This document shows positions 8,756-17,324 of a DNA stretch of 64,000 nt, one piece after another. The stretch is from an uncultured Pelagibacteraceae bacterium (lineage in GTDB: Bacteria; Pseudomonadota; Alphaproteobacteria; Pelagibacterales; Pelagibacteraceae). Below the pieces are notes generated by a model, which saw only the letters and a list, made by a program, of their open reading frames with translations, was not told where the DNA came from and searched no databases. The stretch is taken from the NCBI GenBank assembly GCA_902612575.1, contig CACMDZ010000002.1:1-64000 (forward strand), given 5' to 3'. A program made the translations under genes and the position numbers. How positions within the stretch are numbered: the first letter of the stretch is position 1; every line of letters starts with the position of its first letter.

Positions 8756-10160
8756 TATCTTGATTATATAAGATCTTATTTTTTAAACTATCAATATTAA
8801 TGTTTAATTCATTATCTTCTCTCCTTAATCTCTCGATAGTTTTTACTGAGTGAATTACTGTTGTATGATCTCTGTTAGAAAACAATCTACCAATTTCTGG
8901 TAAAGATTTAGATGTTAACATTTTAGCTAAATAAATCGCAGTCTGTCTTGGTCTTACAAGATATCTTGATCTTCTTGGAGAAAGCATCTCATTTTTGCTT
9001 ATTTTATAATATTTGCATACTATTGTCTGGATTCTGTCAATATCTACTTTATTTTCAGTTAGGTTTAACAAATCTTTCAAAATAACTTTAACTTCGGGTA
9101 AGCTTGGAACTTTATTGTAAATTCTTGTGAATGATACAATTCTATTTAAAGCTCCCACTAATTCCCTAATACTTGTTTTGATTTCAGTACTTAAAAATTT
9201 TTGAATTTCCTCAGATATATTGACATGATTTGAATATGATAATTTCAACTCTTCTGTTTTGGACTTTATAATTTTATACCTCAGTTCATAGTCAGGATTT
9301 TGGATATCAACTACTAATCCGCCTGAAAATCTTGATTTTATTCTCTCTTGAATTCTAGAAAGCTTGTTAGGTGGCCTATCTGAAGAAATTATTATTTGTG
9401 AATTTTTATCTAATAATGCATTGAATGTGTGGAAAAATTCTTCTTGCATTGCCTCTTTACCATTCATGAACTGAATATCATCGATTAATAATATGTCTGT
9501 ATTTCTAAAATACTCTTTAAATTTTACCATTTCGTTTGATTTTATAGACTTAACAAATTGATACATAAATCTTTCAGCTGATATAAACATTACTTTATTT
9601 TTTTCTTTTAATTCTAAACCAATAGCGTTTAACAAGTGAGTCTTACCTAAACCTACACCACCATATAAATATAAAGGATTATAATGTGCTATATCATTAG
9701 AAACTTTTCTTGAAGCTTCAAATGCTAATTTATTACTTTCTCCAGTAATAAAATTCTCAAAATTTTTATTTGGATCTATCCTATTATATTGAAGATATGA
9801 GTCTTTTATAAAAGAAACATTATCATTATTAATTTCATTTAATTTTTTATTAGCTGTATTTGAAGCTTTATTTTCTGAGTCATTGTTGTTCTTTATAATA
9901 AATTCAATTCTTACCAAATCTTTTTTGTATTCTTTAATAATCTGCAATATATGATCAAGATATCTAGATACTATCCAATCTCTAATAAATCTTGTTGATA
10001 CTGAAAATAATATATAATTGTGAAATTCATCAACTAATTCAATTTTTTTTATCCAACTTTCATATATGTCATTACCAAATTTTTCTCGCATCTCTTTTTT
10101 AATGATCTGCCAATCAATTTTTTTTTCTAATGATTTATTGTTTTGTAAATTGTTTTTCAT
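8745..10160 (-). CDS. dnaA: Chromosomal replication initiator protein DnaA
   Basis: DnaA is the replication initiator. Domain I begins around IDWQIIKKEMREKFG and a short low-complexity linker follows. The AAA+ domain shows Walker A GGVGLGKTHLL and Walker B ILLIDDIQF. Domain IV ends with the DNA-binding signature around SNRDHTTVIHSVKTI. The 471-residue length is normal. It is transcribed with dnaN. The 265-bp gap upstream (10161-10425), between dnaA and rpsT, is the longest gene-free stretch in the window and must hold the dnaA promoter. Confidence 0.97.
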   Translation of the reverse strand: MKNNLQNNKSLEKKIDWQIIKKEMREKFGNDIYESWIKKIELVDEFHNYILFSVSTRFIRDWIVSRYLDHILQIIKEYKKDLVRIEFIIKNNNDSENKASNTANKKLNEINNDNVSFIKDSYLQYNRIDPNKNFENFITGESNKLAFEASRKVSNDIAHYNPLYLYGGVGLGKTHLLNAIGLELKEKNKVMFISAERFMYQFVKSIKSNEMVKFKEYFRNTDILLIDDIQFMNGKEAMQEEFFHTFNALLDKNSQIIISSDRPPNKLSRIQERIKSRFSGGLVVDIQNPDYELRYKIIKSKTEELKLSYSNHVNISEEIQKFLSTEIKTSIRELVGALNRIVSFTRIYNKVPSLPEVKVILKDLLNLTENKVDIDRIQTIVCKYYKISKNEMLSPRRSRYLVRPRQTAIYLAKMLTSKSLPEIGRLFSNRDHTTVIHSVKTIERLRREDNELNINIDSLKNKILYNQDNEV

Positions 10161-10425
10161 GAAGGAATTCCACTTAAGACCTCTGAATAATTATTGCAAT
10201 AAGTTTATTCAAGAAAATAAAAAAAAATAAAATTTATGATTGAATAAATTTTAAATTGAATCTCTGTAAAATATTTTTGCAACCTATTGGGGTAGGAAAA
10301 TTAAATTTTTAATTTTTATATTTCTATATGTTGTAATTTTTTAAAAAAATATTTTAGATATAGTAAAATCTTTGTTAATTGTACGTTTAAGTTGTATAAA
10401 AGAAAAATATACTTACTAGGAGTTG
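10161..10425. other. Gene-free dnaA-rpsT spacer with DnaA-box-like 9-mers
   Basis: These 265 bp separate rpsT from dnaA, both on the minus strand, and are the longest non-coding stretch here. They are extremely AT-rich. Reading the minus strand, TTATTCAGA (10182-10190) differs from the relaxed DnaA box TTATNCACA at one position. TTATTCAAG (10206-10214 on plus) and TTATACAAC near 10390 are weaker matches. GGAATTCC at 10164-10171 is a palindrome just before the dnaA start. I see no convincing promoter or rho-independent terminator. This is either the dnaA regulatory region or part of an origin. Confidence 0.35.
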
Positions 10426-10686
10426 TTAAAGAGAATTAATTTTTTTAGTTATTCTCGAGACATTTCTTGAGGCATTTTGTTTTTTAATAATACCTGTTTT
10501 TGCTATTGACATTAGTTCTGAATTTAACTTAGGAAGGAAAGCTAAAGCTTCTTTTTTGTCCTTTTTTTCAATTAATGAATTCATTTTTTTTAAAGCATTC
10601 TTAAAACGACTTTTTCTAGACCTATTAACCGCTGTTTGTCTTTTTATTTTTCTAGTCCGTTTTATTGCTGATTTAGTATTTGCCAT
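10426..10686 (-). CDS. rpsT: 30S ribosomal protein S20
   Basis: S20 is a 16S rRNA-binding primary assembly protein of the small subunit. The 86-residue, highly basic protein begins MANTKSAIKRTRKIKRQ, the standard S20 N-terminus, which fixes the start at 10686. The remainder is helical, ending in ITKKINSL. It lies between mutM and dnaA, a synteny common in alphaproteobacteria. A well-formed promoter lies so close to the start codon that the mRNA would have almost no leader. Confidence 0.96.
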   Translation of the reverse strand: MANTKSAIKRTRKIKRQTAVNRSRKSRFKNALKKMNSLIEKKDKKEALAFLPKLNSELMSIAKTGIIKKQNASRNVSRITKKINSL

Positions 10687-10724
10687 TAGCGAGAGTGTAT
10701 ATCTTCAGATAATGATTGGGTCAA
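10687..10724 (-). promoter_or_regulatory. Sigma-70-type promoter for rpsT, implying a near-leaderless mRNA
   Basis: On the minus strand TTGACC (10719-10724) is separated by exactly 17 bases from TATACA (10696-10701). Only nine bases follow before the rpsT ATG at 10686. Transcription normally begins about six to eight bases after the -10 element, which would leave a leader of one to three bases. There is no Shine-Dalgarno in those nine bases (CTCTCGCTA). The promoter elements are seen directly. The leaderless interpretation is inferred. Confidence 0.65.
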
Positions 10725-10737
10725 TAAATTAATTTTT

Positions 10738-11604
10738 TCATTTTTGACATAAATTACAAAAAAAACTTGATCTATTCGAAATAATTTTTTTGTATATTCT
10801 ACCTTTGCAACGGTATTTTAAACAATTTTTATTTTCTCTTTGATAAACATTAAAATTTTTTTGAAAAGAACCCTGATTTCCACTTATATTTTTAAAATCT
10901 CTTATGCTGGAGCCACCTTTTTCTATTGCTTTTTTTAAAACCACTTTTGAAAAATAAGAAATCTTTTGGCAATCATTTAAACTTAGTAAACTTACTTGCT
11001 TTGATGGTAAAATCTTACATAAGAATAATATTTCACTAGCATAAATATTACCAATTCCAGAAACAAAATTCTGATCAATTAAAAAATTTTTAATATTTTT
11101 TTTTTTATTTTTAAAATAATCAAAAATATAATTTTTATTAAATAATGGGTCAAAAGGCTCTGGGCCATATTTTTTAAAGTTATTATTTATTTGCTCATCA
11201 CTTTTAAAATAAGAAAAGTAGCCAAATCTTCTTGGATCATTATAAATTAACTTAAAGTTATCAATTTTCATTTCTACATGATTATGCTTTTTTGGTAACA
11301 ATGGAGAATGATAAAAACTGGTATTTGTTATAGAATTTTTTTTTCTGGATTTATTAATTAAATGAATAGTTCCTGACATCCCAAGATGAATCAATAAATT
11401 AGAACTATCCTCAAATTTCAGTATTAAGTGTTTAGAAAATCGATCTACTTTGGTAATTTTTTTTTTTAATATGTTTTTTTCAAAACTTTTTGGGATCTTA
11501 AACCTTAAATTCCTATTTTTTATTAATATGTCTTTAATAATCTTTCCTGTAATACTCCTATTCAAAGATTGTTTGACGATTTCTACTTCTGGTAATTCAG
11601 GCAT
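10738..11604 (-). CDS. mutM: Formamidopyrimidine-DNA glycosylase (Fpg/MutM)
   Basis: This bifunctional glycosylase/AP lyase removes 8-oxoguanine and other oxidised purines. The mature N-terminus MPELPEVEIVKQSL supplies the catalytic proline-2 and glutamate-3. The H2TH region QNFVSGIGNIYASEILF is intact, and the C-terminus carries a zinc finger ending in SSFFCNLCQK. The first cysteine pair of the finger is spaced C-x4-C (CLKYRC) instead of the usual C-x2-C. The gene is divergent from ubiE with a 33-bp gap. The length of 288 residues is normal. Confidence 0.94.
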   Translation of the reverse strand: MPELPEVEIVKQSLNRSITGKIIKDILIKNRNLRFKIPKSFEKNILKKKITKVDRFSKHLILKFEDSSNLLIHLGMSGTIHLINKSRKKNSITNTSFYHSPLLPKKHNHVEMKIDNFKLIYNDPRRFGYFSYFKSDEQINNNFKKYGPEPFDPLFNKNYIFDYFKNKKKNIKNFLIDQNFVSGIGNIYASEILFLCKILPSKQVSLLSLNDCQKISYFSKVVLKKAIEKGGSSIRDFKNISGNQGSFQKNFNVYQRENKNCLKYRCKGRIYKKIISNRSSFFCNLCQK

Positions 11605-11637
11605 TTCATACTATATTAGTGTTTTAATATAATTTAT

Positions 11638-12342
11638 ATGCAACAAAATCTTCAAAATAAAGCGGGTCTCGTCGAGGGCGTATTTAATAAGGTATACGAT
11701 AAATATGATTTGATGAATGATTTTATGTCATTTGGAATTCATAGAATTTGGAAAAAAAACCTTATGAATTGGATGAATCCATCTAAAAACAAAAAGTATT
11801 TAGATGTTGCTTGTGGCACTGGAGATTTAGGAAAATTATTTTTAGACTATACAGACAAGAATGGAGAAATTACATCCTCAGATTCAAACAAGAAAATGAT
11901 CGAAAAAGGGAAAAAAAGACTAAGAAAGTATAAAAACATAAGATGGGTTGTGGCAGAGGCAGAAAAGTTGCCATTCGAAAATGACACTTTTGATCTTTAT
12001 ACAATAAGTTTTGGTTTACGAAACACAAAAAATTTAGATCAGTCTTTATCAGAAGCTTATAGAGTTCTTAAACCTGGTGGAAGATATATGTGTTTAGAAT
12101 TTTCAAAAATTCAGAATTCTAATTTAGACTTTTTATACAAAAATTACTCAAAATTAATTCCTCACATAGGAAAAGCAGTTGTTGGAGATAAAAAACCTTA
12201 TGAATATTTGACCAAGAGTATAGAAGAATTTGTTAACCAGGAGGAATTGATCGATTTAATGAGACAAAATAATTTTAAAAATTGTTCTTATAGAAATTTA
12301 TCTGGTGGAATAGTAGCTATTCATTCTGGTTGGAAAATATAA
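11638..12342 (+). CDS. ubiE: Ubiquinone/menaquinone biosynthesis C-methyltransferase
   Basis: This SAM-dependent methyltransferase handles C-methylation of the quinone ring. It begins QNKAGLVEGVFNKVYDKYDLMND, the UbiE start region (visible from residue 5). The SAM-binding motif is LDVACGTGDLG, and SFGLRN plus YRVLKPGGRYMCLEFS complete the UbiE fingerprint. The 234 residues are a normal length. The stop overlaps the ubiB start by one base (TAATG at 12340-12344). Together with coq7 at 1.8 kb this indicates a ubiquinone-using aerobic chain. Confidence 0.95.
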   Translation: MQQNLQNKAGLVEGVFNKVYDKYDLMNDFMSFGIHRIWKKNLMNWMNPSKNKKYLDVACGTGDLGKLFLDYTDKNGEITSSDSNKKMIEKGKKRLRKYKNIRWVVAEAEKLPFENDTFDLYTISFGLRNTKNLDQSLSEAYRVLKPGGRYMCLEFSKIQNSNLDFLYKNYSKLIPHIGKAVVGDKKPYEYLTKSIEEFVNQEELIDLMRQNNFKNCSYRNLSGGIVAIHSGWKI

Positions 12343-13910
12343 TGTTCAAAAGATTATTTACTTTATTTAAACTTGGAAGAAAACTCGCTAAATCTGATGC
12401 TTTAACAATTGTATCAAAATTTAACAAACCACCTTTATTAGTAACTGTAATATTTAAATTATTATCTTTTTCAATTATTAAAAAAGATATGTCGTTTGAT
12501 AATTTAAGTGAGGGAGAAAAATTATCTAACTCTCTGGCATCAATGGGTACAACATTCATTAAACTGGGCCAGTTCCTAGCAACAAGGCCGGACATAATAG
12601 GAGATGGATTATCAAAAGAATTAGAACATTTACAAGATAAACTTCCACCTTTCTCACAATCCAAAGCAAAAGAAATGATTAAAAATGATTTAGGTGATGA
12701 AATATATAATTCAATAATTAATATTAGTGAACCAGTGGCAGCTGCATCTATTGCTCAAGTACATAGAGCTCAAATTAACGATAATGGAGTTATTAAAGAT
12801 GTAGCAATAAAAATATTAAGACCTGATATAAAAAAAATTTTCAATGAAGAGGTAGATGCTTTAATGCTATTTGCTTTTATAATTGAGTCATTAATTAAAA
12901 AAACTAAAAGATTAAAGCTAGTTGAAGTGGTTTTTTTACTGAAAGAAATCACCAGCCTTGAGATGGATTTGAGATTTGAAGCCGCTGCAGCCAATGAATA
13001 TGCAGAAAACACCAAAAATGATGTAGGTTTTGAGGTTCCTAAAATCTATTGGGATTATACAAGTGAAAATATAATGACTCTTGATTGGATTAATGGTGTA
13101 TCTATAAGAGAATCAGAAGAGTTAGAAAGACGATCAATAGACACAAAAAAAATTGCCACTGATATAATACAACATTTCCTAAGACATGCGGTGAGAGATG
13201 GTTTTTTTCATGCAGATATGCATCAAGGAAATATTTTTGTAAATGAGAGTGGTCAAATTGTTCCTATAGATTTTGGTATTATGGGAAGGTTAGATAATGT
13301 TAGTAAAAGATTTTTAGCTGAGATTTTATTTGGTTTTATACAAAGAGATTATAAAAAAGTTGCAGAGGTACATCTTGCAGCAGGATTAGTTCCAAACAAC
13401 GTAGCTGTAAATGATCTTGCTCAAGCACTAAGGTCTATTGGCGAGCCAATTTTTGGACACTCCATAAAAAATATTTCTGGTGGTAAGTTACTAAAACAAC
13501 TTTTTGATGTTACAGAAAAATTTAATATGCAAACCCAACCTCAGTTACTTATGTTACAAAAAACAATGGTAGTAGTTGAAGGAGTTGCAAGAAGATTAAA
13601 CCCGGAAACAAATATATGGGAGACATCAAAACCTGTTCTAGAAAAATGGTTAAAAGAAACTAAAGATCCTATAAATTCAATTAATGAGACATTAAAAGAC
13701 TCTGTGGAAGTATTAAAACGTCTTCCAAATTTACCTGAGGTAATGGATAAAGCAAACCAAGCGCTTAATTACCTTGCGAGTGGTCAAATACCTCAGAATT
13801 CAAACTCGTATAATGAGTTAAACACTAAAAAAGAGGAAATGAAGTCATTTAGAAACCAATCTATTATTGGCTTATTATCTCTTGTAATTTTAACTCTATT
13901 GGTATTTTAA
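12342..13910 (+). CDS. ubiB: UbiB-family ATPase/kinase-like protein
   Basis: UbiB is an atypical membrane-associated kinase-like ATPase required for ubiquinone synthesis. The KxGQ motif appears in FIKLGQFLATRPD, followed by the alanine-rich loop AAASIAQVHRAQ that replaces the kinase glycine loop. The catalytic DGFFHADMHQGNIF and metal-binding PIDFGIMGRL are both present. One C-terminal membrane segment is visible (about residues 502-521). The ATG at 12342 is preferred over a TTG at 12330 because it gives the tight TAATG junction with ubiE. Confidence 0.93.
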   Translation: MFKRLFTLFKLGRKLAKSDALTIVSKFNKPPLLVTVIFKLLSFSIIKKDMSFDNLSEGEKLSNSLASMGTTFIKLGQFLATRPDIIGDGLSKELEHLQDKLPPFSQSKAKEMIKNDLGDEIYNSIINISEPVAAASIAQVHRAQINDNGVIKDVAIKILRPDIKKIFNEEVDALMLFAFIIESLIKKTKRLKLVEVVFLLKEITSLEMDLRFEAAAANEYAENTKNDVGFEVPKIYWDYTSENIMTLDWINGVSIRESEELERRSIDTKKIATDIIQHFLRHAVRDGFFHADMHQGNIFVNESGQIVPIDFGIMGRLDNVSKRFLAEILFGFIQRDYKKVAEVHLAAGLVPNNVAVNDLAQALRSIGEPIFGHSIKNISGGKLLKQLFDVTEKFNMQTQPQLLMLQKTMVVVEGVARRLNPETNIWETSKPVLEKWLKETKDPINSINETLKDSVEVLKRLPNLPEVMDKANQALNYLASGQIPQNSNSYNELNTKKEEMKSFRNQSIIGLLSLVILTLLVF

Positions 13911-13918
13911 TTCTCTTC

Positions 13919-15109
13919 ATGAAAAATAAAAAAATACTTCTAATCATATGTGGTGGAATATCTGCTTACAAAAGTTTAGAAGTGATAAGAAGTTTAAAAA
14001 AAAAAGATGTAAGTATTAAAACAATACTTACAAAGAGTGGTAAAAACTTTGTAACACCTTTGTCTATTTCTTCACTTTCGCAAGAAAAAGTATATGAAGA
14101 CATATTCAGTGCAGAAAATGAAGCCGAAATGGATCATATTTCACTTTCTAGATGGGCAGATTTAATTTTAATTGTACCTGCAACAGCAAATACAATCTCA
14201 AAATTAAGTTATGGTTTAACTGACGATCTAGCTAGCACAGTTGTTTTAGCATCAGATAAACAAATATTTTTAGTGCCCGCTATGAATGTAAGAATGTGGG
14301 AGCACAAATCAACCCAAGATAATTTATCAAAATTAAAAAGCTATGGTTATAAGATAATTGGACCTGAAATTGGAGATATGGCTTGCGGAGAGTATGGCAA
14401 AGGAAAAATGTCAGAACCTTCATATATATTAAGGACTATAGAAAATTATTTTAGGAATATTGAAAAAAATAAAAAATTTAAAGCATTAGTCACGGCTGGA
14501 CCTACTAAAGAATTTATAGATCCAGTAAGATTTATAACAAATAAATCAAGTGGAAAACAAGGTTATGAAATAGCAAAGTCGTTAAGAGATAATGGTTTTG
14601 AGACAACACTTATTTCTGGGGAAACAAATTTAGATCCAGTTGAAGGAGTAAAATTTATTTCTGTTAAAACTGCAGAAGAAATGTTTAGGGAAACTCTTAA
14701 AAATTTACCAACTGATGTTGCTATTTTTAATGCAGCGGTAGCTGATTTTAAAGTTAAAGAGATGAATAGTGAAAAAATTAAAAAAAGTGAAAATTTAAAT
14801 CTTAAGTTAGAAAAAAATATTGATATTTTATCAAACGTATCAAATCATAATTCACTAAGACCAAAAATTACAATTGGATTTGCAGCTGAAACTCAAAATC
14901 TTGAATTAAATTCAAAGAAAAAATTAGACCAAAAAAATTGTGATTGGATTATTGCAAATGATATTTCTGATAAAACAATAGGTTTTGATTCTGATGAAAA
15001 TGAAGTTTCTATATTTTATAAAAATAAAGAAAGTGAAAAATTATTAAAAAAGAAAAAATCTTTAATAGCATCTGAGATAGTGGATAGAGTTATCTCTGAG
15101 CTTGATTAA
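13919..15109 (+). CDS. coaBC: Bifunctional phosphopantothenoylcysteine decarboxylase / synthetase
   Basis: CoaBC performs two consecutive steps of coenzyme A synthesis. The N-terminal flavoprotein CoaC domain shows GGISAYKSLE, the PAMNVRMWEH substrate-binding block and the catalytic cysteine in MACGEYGKG. The C-terminal CoaB domain starts at TAGPTKEFIDPVRFITN and continues with FNAAVADFKVK. The 396-residue length is as expected for the fused enzyme. It sits nine bases after ubiB and three bases before dut. The dut neighbourhood is widely conserved. Confidence 0.95.
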   Translation: MKNKKILLIICGGISAYKSLEVIRSLKKKDVSIKTILTKSGKNFVTPLSISSLSQEKVYEDIFSAENEAEMDHISLSRWADLILIVPATANTISKLSYGLTDDLASTVVLASDKQIFLVPAMNVRMWEHKSTQDNLSKLKSYGYKIIGPEIGDMACGEYGKGKMSEPSYILRTIENYFRNIEKNKKFKALVTAGPTKEFIDPVRFITNKSSGKQGYEIAKSLRDNGFETTLISGETNLDPVEGVKFISVKTAEEMFRETLKNLPTDVAIFNAAVADFKVKEMNSEKIKKSENLNLKLEKNIDILSNVSNHNSLRPKITIGFAAETQNLELNSKKKLDQKNCDWIIANDISDKTIGFDSDENEVSIFYKNKESEKLLKKKKSLIASEIVDRVISELD

Positions 15110-15112
15110 GTA

Positions 15113-15550
15113 ATGGTAAAAGTTTTATTTAAGAGACTTAACCAAAAAGCAAAACTTCCAAGTTATAAAACTCTTGGATCCTCAGGTATGGATTTGATGG
15201 CATGTGTAGATAAACCTATTATAATAAAACCAAATGAGTCGAAATTGGTACCAACAGGAATTGCAATTGCAATTCCTGAAGATACAGAGGTTCAAATTAG
15301 ACCAAGATCAGGACTTGCTGCAAAATCAAGTATTAGCGTGCTAAATACACCAGGCACAATTGACAGTGATTATAGAGGAGAGCTAAAAATTATTTTATTT
15401 AACCATGGTAAAGATGAATTCATTGTAAATGATGAAGATAGAGTTGCTCAAATAGTTTTAATGCCTATTTTAAAAGTAGAAATTGAAGAAACAAATGAAT
15501 TGCCAGAGACAATTAGAGGGTCTGGAGGATTTGGATCTACTGGTAAATAG
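15113..15550 (+). CDS. dut: Deoxyuridine 5'-triphosphate nucleotidohydrolase
   Basis: This trimeric dUTPase removes dUTP and supplies dUMP. All five family motifs occur in order: the SSGMDLMA region, IRPRSGLAAK, PGTIDSDYRGE, RVAQIVLMP and the C-terminal RGSGGFGSTG lid. The 145 residues are the usual size. It is packed between coaBC and the E1-like gene with three-base gaps, so it is surely part of the same transcript. Confidence 0.96.
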   Translation: MVKVLFKRLNQKAKLPSYKTLGSSGMDLMACVDKPIIIKPNESKLVPTGIAIAIPEDTEVQIRPRSGLAAKSSISVLNTPGTIDSDYRGELKIILFNHGKDEFIVNDEDRVAQIVLMPILKVEIEETNELPETIRGSGGFGSTGK

Positions 15551-15553
15551 TAA

Positions 15554-16303
15554 ATGTTTAGTAACAAAGACCTCGAGCGATATTCAAGACAGATTATTTT
15601 AAAAAAAGTAGGTGTTTTAGGTCAAAAGAAAATACAAAATGCTAAAGTTCTAGTTGTTGGATGTGGCGGCTTAGGAACGCCTGTTATTGATTTACTTTGT
15701 AGAGCAGGTATTGGTGAAATTGGTATGATGGATAATGATAAAGTTAGTATATCAAATTTACATCGACAAGTTATGTTCACTTTTAATGATGTTGGAAAAT
15801 ATAAAATTAATATTTTAAAAAAAAAACTTAATAAAATAAATAAAAAGGTAAAAGTAAAAACGTATAGAGTTAAAGCAGAAGATAAAAATTTAGGGAAAAT
15901 CCTTAAACAATATGATGTTATTGTCGATGGTACAGATAATTTTAAAGCAAAATTTCTTTTAAATAAATTCTCAATAAAATATAAAAAAAAAATTATTATT
16001 GGAGCAATAAGTAAGTTTGAGGGGCATATTTTTACATTTGATTTTAGTTTAAAAAAAAGTCCATGTTTAAAATGTTTTTATCAAGGGGAACCATCAGAGG
16101 GAGCTTTAGATTGTGAAACTGACGGTGTATTAGGACCAACAGCAGTTATTACTGGTGGCCTACAAGCAAATGAAGTTTTGAAATCAATTTTAATTATTGG
16201 GAAAAATTTAAGTTCACATATTTTAATTATAGATTTATTAAATCTTAAATTTAGAAAAGTGTTATTTAAAAAAAGAAAAGGATGCATATGCAAAAGTATT
16301 TAA
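15554..16303 (+). CDS. ThiF/MoeB/HesA-family E1-like adenylyltransferase
   Basis: This is an E1-like enzyme that adenylates the C-terminus of a ubiquitin-fold sulfur carrier. It begins RYSRQIILKKVGVLGQKK. The nucleotide loop is VVGCGGLGTPVIDLLCRAG, followed by DNDKVSISNLHRQ with the adenylation arginine, and VDGTDNFKAKFLLN. Zinc cysteines are CLKC and, near the end, CICK, where MoeB proteins usually have CxxC. No MoaD- or ThiS-like partner is adjacent, so thiamine versus molybdopterin specificity is unresolved. The 3' end overlaps the SH3 gene. Confidence 0.85.
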   Translation: MFSNKDLERYSRQIILKKVGVLGQKKIQNAKVLVVGCGGLGTPVIDLLCRAGIGEIGMMDNDKVSISNLHRQVMFTFNDVGKYKINILKKKLNKINKKVKVKTYRVKAEDKNLGKILKQYDVIVDGTDNFKAKFLLNKFSIKYKKKIIIGAISKFEGHIFTFDFSLKKSPCLKCFYQGEPSEGALDCETDGVLGPTAVITGGLQANEVLKSILIIGKNLSSHILIIDLLNLKFRKVLFKKRKGCICKSI

Positions 16304-16737
16304 TTCTTTTATTTATTTTTATATTACCAATTTCATTAATGGCTGAAGAAAATGATTATTTCCTTATGCTTAAAAATAAAAAAGTAAATGTTAGATACGG
16401 TCCTAGCTTTGATTATCCCATAAAATATATATATAAAAAAATTGAATTGCCTCTGAAAGTAATAGATAAAAAAGAAAATTTTAGGAAAGTTATTGACCAT
16501 AAAAAAAATAGTGGGTGGATCCATATTTCTCAATTGAGAAATTCACGATCTTTGATAACTACTTCGGAAAAAATTATGTTTAAAGATTCAACAAAGTACT
16601 CAAAGCCAGTAGCTAAATTGGGTCAGGGGCGTTTGTTAAAAGTTATTAAATGTAAAAAAAAATGGTGTAATATTAAAACTGGTGACTTTTCAGGTTGGAT
16701 TATAAAGGATAATAATATTTGGGGTACAGTTAATTAA
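16288..16737 (+). CDS. Exported bacterial SH3 domain protein
   Basis: A signal peptide (LILLFIFILPISLMA) leads into about 130 residues with two SH3b-like repeats. The first is around KKVNVRYGPSFDYP and GWIHISQL, the second around KLGQGRLLKVIKCKKKWCNI and GWIIK. SH3b proteins of this kind are periplasmic and are thought to bind peptidoglycan or partner enzymes. The ATG at 16288 is favoured over 16282. Both overlap the end of the E1-like gene. The stop overlaps the convergent DUF3501 gene by eight bases. Confidence 0.82.
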   Translation: MQKYLILLFIFILPISLMAEENDYFLMLKNKKVNVRYGPSFDYPIKYIYKKIELPLKVIDKKENFRKVIDHKKNSGWIHISQLRNSRSLITTSEKIMFKDSTKYSKPVAKLGQGRLLKVIKCKKKWCNIKTGDFSGWIIKDNNIWGTVN

Positions 16738-17323
16738 AGTCCGCTGAAAGAGCTTTAATATTATCTTCGGAAAATTTAGTTGTATGTGAATATTCCTTAT
16801 GATCAATACCAACTTCAATAATGCTATTCTGATCTTTAAACTTATTTACCTGTTCATTTGAAAAATTGAAATGTATAAATTGTACAGATGAAGCCTTTCC
16901 ATCATCTGAAGTTCTATCTACATCCATCTCTGGGACAGCATATATTTTTTCGTCATCAATTTTTATAAAAATATTTTTTTCTACTCCACCTAATTTTCCA
17001 AGAAAATTTGCTCTAATTACTGGATTGTCTATTTCAAACATCAAAGTAGCAACCAATTCTTTTCCATTTGGTATTAGAGGATTATAAGCAGCAAGCTCGT
17101 CGGCAATTTGTTCATCTCCTCCTTTTTCAATGTAAAGCATTTCCTGAACTTGGGCTATCATTGTTTCATAACACTCAAAATAAAATGTTGCATAGGGTCC
17201 TAGTAGAATCCTTCTATTCTTTTTAAATTCAACTAATTCTTTTCTCATTTGCCTTCTAACTTTTGTGTAAGCATCTAAAGGCAAAAGATCTTCTTTTGTA
17301 ATTATTTTTTGTTCTTTCGACAT
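16730..17323 (-). CDS. DUF3501 family protein
   Basis: A conserved block RILLGPYATFYFECYETM and the preceding ITKEDLLPLDAY opening identify DUF3501. These proteins are regularly linked to a GlpC-like Fe-S protein and a rubrerythrin, exactly as here. No enzymatic role is established. The context suggests a part in peroxide defence or electron delivery. An ATG at 17335 lies inside the upstream gene. I chose 17323 because it follows the upstream stop by one base. It is the last gene of the rubrerythrin operon. Confidence 0.88.
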   Translation of the reverse strand: MSKEQKIITKEDLLPLDAYTKVRRQMRKELVEFKKNRRILLGPYATFYFECYETMIAQVQEMLYIEKGGDEQIADELAAYNPLIPNGKELVATLMFEIDNPVIRANFLGKLGGVEKNIFIKIDDEKIYAVPEMDVDRTSDDGKASSVQFIHFNFSNEQVNKFKDQNSIIEVGIDHKEYSHTTKFSEDNIKALSADFN

Positions 17324-17324
17324 T

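Noticed and set aside
11626..11637. TATAAT immediately before the ubiE start codon
   Set aside because: It is about four bases from the ATG. Transcription from it would begin inside the gene. It is probably chance in AT-rich DNA.
12317..12664. Minus-strand open frame across the ubiE-ubiB junction
   Set aside because: It is antisense to two well-identified genes and has no recognisable motif.
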